Assembly (NCBI GenBank): GCA_937873435.1 | Contig: CALMWM010000042.1 | Location: forward strand, 1 to 9,542 | Source of the DNA: an uncultured Gallionellaceae bacterium | GTDB lineage: Bacteria > Pseudomonadota > Gammaproteobacteria > Burkholderiales > Sulfuricellaceae | Reading direction: 5' to 3' | DNA length: 9,542 bases | Shown here: positions 6,539-9,542 of the stretch, one piece after another | How the letters are laid out: every line of letters begins with the position of its first letter | Numbering within the stretch: position 1 is the stretch's first letter | Program-made: the position numbers and the translations under genes | Notes under the pieces: model-generated | Told to the model about the DNA's origin: nothing | What the model saw: only the letters and a program-made list of their open reading frames with translations | Database searches by the model: none

Positions 6539-6850
6539 TCATTTAAGAAAGCCGCGCGCCTTCATGTTATCGCAACCATAACCGGATGCCATGGCAGGCA
6601 GGGCCAGCCCTTTCTCCTTGGCGCGTTCCATCATCAGTTTATGGTGTTCCTCCTGATAGGTCTTGCACTCGTCATAGGTCTTGAAGCTGCGCATCTTGGT
6701 CTGATGTTCGGCGCGTTCCTCCGGGGTCATGATCTGCCAGCCCGCGGTATTGCCCTTGTTGGCGGCCCAAGGCCCCCTTGCCAGTGCCACGCCGGAGGTT
6801 GCAAGGATGATACCGGCGAGGGCGGCTGCGAGAATGGATTTGAATTTCAT
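6539..6850 (-). CDS. Small secreted protein with two cysteines, function unknown
   Basis: A 103-residue protein with a clear Sec signal peptide: MKFK, a hydrophobic stretch (about 5-20), and an Ala-Leu-Ala-Arg cleavage region at about 23-26. The mature part of about 78 residues is highly charged and probably helical, with MTPEERAEHQTKMRSFKTYD, QEEHHKLMMERAKEKG and the end GYGCDNMKARG. The two cysteines, Cys62 and Cys93, could form a disulfide in the periplasm. The MTPEER motif and the His/Met-rich helix recall small periplasmic proteins of the Spy/CpxP and metal-response kind, but I do not see a full LTxxQ pair, so no family is assigned. ATG at 6850 has a perfect AAGGAG six bases upstream. 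A longer open frame to 7411 exists, but its upstream part only overlaps cbpM in another frame. It sits between cbpM and the ATPase operon, with 122 bases before it and 128 after, so it may be transcribed alone. Confidence 0.85.
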   Translation of the reverse strand: MKFKSILAAALAGIILATSGVALARGPWAANKGNTAGWQIMTPEERAEHQTKMRSFKTYDECKTYQEEHHKLMMERAKEKGLALPAMASGYGCDNMKARGFLK

Positions 6851-6899
6851 GTTCTGCTCCTTATCAAGTGAAACAATGGAAAGAATTGCTGTTACTGAT

Positions 6900-6928
6900 A
6901 ATGCCCATAGCCAGGACGATGGGGCATT
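6900..6928 (-). terminator. Possible weak terminator/stem-loop after cbpM
   Basis: AATGCCC (6900-6906) pairs with GGGCATT (6922-6928) across a 15-base loop, with AT/AT next to the stem allowing two more pairs around a bulged G. It lies in the 122-bp gap between cbpM and the small secreted protein gene. The minus-strand sequence after the stem is ATCAGT, with no T-run, so intrinsic termination would be weak. It could instead be a regulatory site for the downstream gene. A TATAGT box (6937-6932, minus strand) next to it might be a -10, but I see no matching -35. Confidence 0.25.
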
Positions 6929-6972
6929 TGAACTATAGCAGATACGTTTTGCGGCAGAGGGGCAAGCCCGTA

Positions 6973-7293
6973 TCAACCGCGACCTAGCGCCGTGAGCCTC
7001 GTCCGCAGGGTTTCGACTTCCTCCAGCAATTGCAGCGCCAGCGCCGCGCCGGCGAGATTGACGCCTAGATCGCGTTGCAAGCGCAAAGCCACCCTGGCAC
7101 GTCGCAGGTGAATGCCGCTGAAGCGCCAGCTCTCCGGTTCGCGGCCGACCGGCGCGAGCACGCCCTCTTCGCCCAGTTCGACGATGCATTCGGCATGTAC
7201 CGCACAGGCGCGGCTGAGATCGGCCAGCGTCAACTGGGTCTGCTCTTCCAGAATGAGGCTGACCGGTTGCGGCAGCATTTTCTCGTTCTCCAT
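6973..7293 (-). CDS. cbpM: Chaperone modulator CbpM
   Basis: A 106-residue protein of the CbpM family, which binds the J-domain of CbpA and inhibits its co-chaperone and DNA-binding activities. The N-terminal half (about 20-65) is a MerR-like small winged-helix region: LTLADLSRACAVHAECIVELGEEGVL, then SWRFSGIHLRRARVALRLQRDLGVN, where the conserved W-F motif of the family appears. The C-terminal part (about 80-104) is a Leu-rich helix, LALQLLEEVETLRTRL. Start ATG at 7293 has GGGAG about eight bases upstream and follows the cbpA stop by two bases, so the two are co-transcribed. Pairing with cbpA is the strongest support for the name; a stand-alone MerR regulator would be longer. Confidence 0.88.
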   Translation of the reverse strand: MENEKMLPQPVSLILEEQTQLTLADLSRACAVHAECIVELGEEGVLAPVGREPESWRFSGIHLRRARVALRLQRDLGVNLAGAALALQLLEEVETLRTRLTALGRG

Positions 7294-7295
7294 GC

Positions 7296-8243
7296 TTACA
7301 CTCCCAGTTTGCTACGCGGGTTGAAGGAATTGAACTGCTCAGCCATGTCGCGGTAAAACGTCCGGTCGGCATCGCCGTCTGCGGCCGGCACGGCGATTTG
7401 CAGCACGACATAGAAATCGCCTGGCACGGCTCCCGGAATGCCGCGCCCTTTCAGGCGCAGCTTGTTTCCCGCAAGCGAACCCGGCGGTATTTTGAGTTCG
7501 ACGCTGCCGACCGGAGTCGGCACTTTCACCGTCGCGCCCAGCGCGGCTTCCCAAGGCGCAACCGGCAAATCGAGATAGACATCGCGCTGCTCGACGCGAT
7601 AGTGCGAATGCGCGTGGAATTCGACTTCCAGATACAGATCGCCCGGCTTACCTTGCCCGTGCCCTGCTCCGCCCTGCCCTGCCAGGCGGATATGCTGGCC
7701 GGCGCGTATACCGCGCGGGATTTTCACATTGAGCTGGTGCGCGCGGGTGCTCACGCGCCCTTGCGCATCGATCCCCGGCACTTGCAGGGTGATGGTGCGG
7801 ATCGCGCCGCTGTAGGCGTCTTCCAGGTCGATCTGCACCTTGGCATGGTGATCTTCGCCTTGCGCATGGAATGCGGTATGCCCCCGCTGTCCCCCATTGA
7901 AAGCGCGCCCATACAGCGATTCGAAAAAATCGCTGAAGCCGCTGGCATCGCCGCCGGTGAAGCCGCCGCCGGAAAATTCGAAACCGCTGTTCCAGTCCGG
8001 CGGCGGATGGAATTCCTGCCCAGCCTTCCAGTTCGCTCCAAGCTGGTCGTAGGCCGCGCGTTTCTCCGCATCCTTCAGCACCTCGTAGGCTTCGCCGACC
8101 TCCTTGAAACGCGCCTCGGCATTGGCTTCCTTGCTGACGTCGGGATGATATTTGCGTGCCAGTTGGCGATATGCGCGCTTGATTTCGTCCTGGGTCGCGT
8201 CACGGGCGACGCCCATGACCTGGTAATAGTCCTTGAATTCCAT
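7296..8243 (-). CDS. cbpA: DnaJ-type co-chaperone / curved DNA-binding protein CbpA
   Basis: A 315-residue class II Hsp40 (E. coli CbpA has 306) that stimulates DnaK ATPase and, in E. coli, binds curved DNA in the nucleoid. J-domain at residues 1-70, with the HPD triad at 33-35 (RKYHPDVSKE). A Gly/Phe-rich linker at about 75-125 includes FEFSGGGFTGG. Two beta-sandwich substrate-binding domains follow (about 130-205 and 210-290), with KIPRGIRAGQHIRLAGQG and the equivalent KIPPGSLAGNKLRLKGRG. There is no CxxCxGxG zinc module, which separates it from DnaJ. Three starts are open: TTG 8258, ATG 8249 and ATG 8243. I chose 8243 because it gives MEFKDYY, aligning with E. coli MELKDYY, and GGGG sits at a proper distance only for this start. 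It is followed two bases later by cbpM. A long palindrome lies 34 bases upstream. I see no sigma-32 promoter. Confidence 0.93.
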   Translation of the reverse strand: MEFKDYYQVMGVARDATQDEIKRAYRQLARKYHPDVSKEANAEARFKEVGEAYEVLKDAEKRAAYDQLGANWKAGQEFHPPPDWNSGFEFSGGGFTGGDASGFSDFFESLYGRAFNGGQRGHTAFHAQGEDHHAKVQIDLEDAYSGAIRTITLQVPGIDAQGRVSTRAHQLNVKIPRGIRAGQHIRLAGQGGAGHGQGKPGDLYLEVEFHAHSHYRVEQRDVYLDLPVAPWEAALGATVKVPTPVGSVELKIPPGSLAGNKLRLKGRGIPGAVPGDFYVVLQIAVPAADGDADRTFYRDMAEQFNSFNPRSKLGV

Positions 8244-8276
8244 CGACATCCCCGCCAAAGAATACGTTTTAACGCA

Positions 8277-8308
8277 TGAAGTGGTCTATCTCATCATAGA
8301 ACACTTCA
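8277..8308. repeat. 13-bp imperfect palindrome between pqiC and cbpA
   Basis: The arms 8277-8289 and 8296-8308 are inverted copies with one mismatch, separated by CTCATC. The site lies 27 bases after the pqiC stop and 34 before the cbpA ATG. The minus-strand RNA would fold into a strong hairpin, but no T-run follows it closely (TGCGTTAAAA), so it fits an operator or a processing/stability element at least as well as a terminator. The right arm and loop include TATGAT (minus strand), a plausible -10, which a bound repressor would cover; no good -35 was found. It does not match CIRCE (TTAGCACTC-N9-GAGTGCTAA). Confidence 0.6.
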
Positions 8309-8335
8309 CCCTTGGTGGGCGCCGGTTTTGACTGG

Positions 8336-8923
8336 CTAAGGATTGCGGCGGATGGCCTCGGCAATTTCCCGGCTGATCCGCGCCAGCGCCCGGCCATGCG
8401 CCGCGACCAGAAATTCGTACCCCTTGCCCTGCACCGTTTCTCGAATCAGCGAACGGCCCGTCAGCGGCGCGGCACCTCCTTTGCGACGGATGGTCCAGCG
8501 TGCTTCCATAACGGCTTCGACACCAAGCCGGGATTCGAAACGCAAGACATCCACGCTCACGCTGATGTCGGGCTCGCCGTGCAGGCTCTGTTCCGCCAGG
8601 AAAACCCGCAGCGTTCCGAGATCGCGTGCCAGGTTCGCCGCCAATGCGCGCGCCAGTTCGCTTTTCAAAGGCTGCGCCCAGCGGCTGGTGTCGACGATCT
8701 CGACCCGGTTGTCGCCGCTGCGCACCACCAGTTGCGGCCTGTCGACCATTTCCGGCAAGCTTAGCGGCCCCAGCAAAACAGTGAGAGGGGCTGAATCGTC
8801 TCCGCGAGCTTCGGGATAGGGCAGCGCATCCAGGGTGTAATAGTCGATCGCAGGCGAGCCGGCACAGCCGGATAGCGCAATCAGGAAGGCTGCGACAAGG
8901 GGCCAGCGCGGTGAGCGGGTCAC
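8336..8923 (-). CDS. pqiC: PqiC-like outer-membrane lipoprotein (ABC-type transport auxiliary lipoprotein family)
   Basis: A 195-residue lipoprotein. Its signal peptide (residues 1-18) ends in the lipobox ALSGC, making Cys20 the lipidated residue; Ala21 and Gly22 give no Asp at +2, so sorting to the outer membrane is expected. The mature start DYYTLDALPYPE is the typical YYTL opening of the PqiC/DUF330 family. LGPLSLPEMVDRPQLVVRSGDNRVEIVDTSRWAQPL is its core motif: P--L-RPQ-V, then W-EPL in relatives. In E. coli PqiC is the outer-membrane anchor of the PqiABC lipid-transport bridge. The GTG start at 8923 overlaps the upstream stop as GTGA and has a perfect AAGGAGG seven bases before it, so GTG is well supported. 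It is translationally coupled to the MCE protein before it. Confidence 0.9.
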   Translation of the reverse strand: MTRSPRWPLVAAFLIALSGCAGSPAIDYYTLDALPYPEARGDDSAPLTVLLGPLSLPEMVDRPQLVVRSGDNRVEIVDTSRWAQPLKSELARALAANLARDLGTLRVFLAEQSLHGEPDISVSVDVLRFESRLGVEAVMEARWTIRRKGGAAPLTGRSLIRETVQGKGYEFLVAAHGRALARISREIAEAIRRNP

Positions 8924-9542
8924 GGTTTTTCCTCCTTCTTGCCCCTGATCAGGGCTTCGGGTTGGCGCTCGAGGGTATCGGAGAGCGTGCGGAACGACTG
9001 GGCCGCGCGTCCGACTTCGCGCAACGCATCGCGAGCATCCTGCTGCAACGGCGAATCGGACGCCAGCAGGCGTTCCACCGTCGCCAGAGTGGCGCGCAAA
9101 TCCTTGATGCCGGCGCTGATCTCCGGGGCGACTTCACCGTCGATGCGCTGCGCCAGCTTGTCGATGCTGGCGACGGAATGGTCCAGGGTTTTGAGCACGC
9201 TGCGTAGATCGGTGCCGATTTCATCGAGCGGCATCTTTTCCAGTTTCGCGAGGACTTTCGCCAGCGACACCTGGAGCTCCTCTAAATTGCCGCGCACGGT
9301 GGGAAACTCCGGCGCCGGTTTGTCCCAGTCGATGGCGGTTTTCCTGAGATCGGGGAAGAAGTCCAGCGCGATGTAGAGCTGGCCGGTCAGCAGGTTGCCG
9401 GTTCGCAGTTGCGCGCGCAAACCGCGTTCGTTGATGGCCTTCAGCAATCCCTGTTTGATCCGGCTGGCGCTATCCTTGCCAATGCCGCGCAGGCCGATGC
9501 GTTCGGTGTATAGCGCGATGCGTACCGGAAAATGGAACCAGT
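8920..9542 (-). CDS. pqiB: MCE-domain intermembrane transport protein, PqiB-like (C-terminal part, truncated by window edge)
   Basis: Only the last 206 residues are visible; the frame stays open to the window edge, reading WFHFPVRIALYTERIGL at the start. The gene therefore begins outside the window, and the TTG at 9447 is internal. The visible part has the end of an MCE domain (ERGLRAQLRTGNLLTGQLYIALDFFPD, at about 45-72 of the visible part), followed by about 130 residues of amphipathic helix with regular Leu/Ile/Ala spacing. That is the layout of the C-terminal needle of PqiB, whose hexamer forms a tunnel across the periplasm for phospholipids. The coupled pqiC supports PqiB rather than MlaD, which is shorter and has a different operon. 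The C-terminus is charged (RGKKEEKP). The number of MCE domains cannot be told from this window. Confidence 0.88.
   Translation of the reverse strand, partial: WFHFPVRIALYTERIGLRGIGKDSASRIKQGLLKAINERGLRAQLRTGNLLTGQLYIALDFFPDLRKTAIDWDKPAPEFPTVRGNLEELQVSLAKVLAKLEKMPLDEIGTDLRSVLKTLDHSVASIDKLAQRIDGEVAPEISAGIKDLRATLATVERLLASDSPLQQDARDALREVGRAAQSFRTLSDTLERQPEALIRGKKEEKP

Noticed and set aside
6851..7411. N-terminal extension of the small secreted protein to a 290-residue protein
   Set aside because: The extension overlaps cbpM in another frame and has a shadow-like Arg/Gly-rich composition. The ATG at 6850 has a perfect ribosome site and begins a signal peptide.
7398..8279. Open frame of 293 codons on the plus strand, antisense to cbpA
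   Set aside because: No domain or motif; cbpA on the other strand is certain.
8244..8340. Sigma-32 heat-shock promoter or CIRCE element upstream of cbpA
   Set aside because: No CTTGAA / CCCCAT pair and no match to the CIRCE repeat on the minus strand.
1..9542. Mobile elements, CRISPR arrays, tRNA or rRNA genes
   Set aside because: I found no direct-repeat arrays, transposase or integrase frames, or RNA gene signatures. The window is filled by the genes listed.

Overview
The window is GC-rich DNA (with an AT-rich patch at about 50-180) in which nearly every gene lies on the minus strand. The gene families point to a Gram-negative proteobacterium, most likely a betaproteobacterium. The evidence is a PqiBC-type outer-envelope lipid transport pair with a lipobox, a CbpA/CbpM co-chaperone pair, an N-type second ATPase, and a tiny Lys-rich protein of a kind I remember from betaproteobacteria. 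The taxon is inferred from family content, not measured.

Reading in transcription order from the right edge leftwards: the C-terminal part of an MCE-domain protein (pqiB-like, 8920-9542, N-terminus off the window) overlaps pqiC (8336-8923) by four bases. A 92-bp gap holding a long imperfect palindrome (8277-8308) follows. Then come cbpA (7296-8243) and cbpM (6973-7293), a DnaJ-type co-chaperone and its modulator. After a 122-bp gap comes a small secreted protein with two cysteines (6539-6850).

After a 128-bp regulatory gap (6411-6538), the rest of the minus strand is one tightly packed operon of eight genes: atpD, atpC, atpQ, atpB, atpE, atpF, atpA and atpG (beta, epsilon, Q, a, c, b, alpha, gamma; 6410 down to 330). 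The order, the lack of a separate delta gene and the long b subunit identify it as the alternative F-type ATPase known as N-ATPase. Junctions are ATGA/TGATG overlaps or gaps of 0-7 bases, so the genes are almost certainly co-transcribed and translationally coupled. The operon differs from the described N-ATPase layout in two ways. No atpR lies between atpQ and atpB, where only one base separates the genes. In the c subunit, the helix-1 position that carries Glu or Gln in Na+-type and known N-type rotors is Met30, while the helix-2 Glu63-Ser64/Tyr68 motif is intact. The b subunit ends in a delta/OSCP-like domain, which would explain the missing delta gene.

At the left edge a 60-residue Lys/Glu-rich protein of unknown function (98-280, plus strand) faces the end of atpG. 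I see no rRNA, tRNA, CRISPR array, insertion sequence or phage gene.
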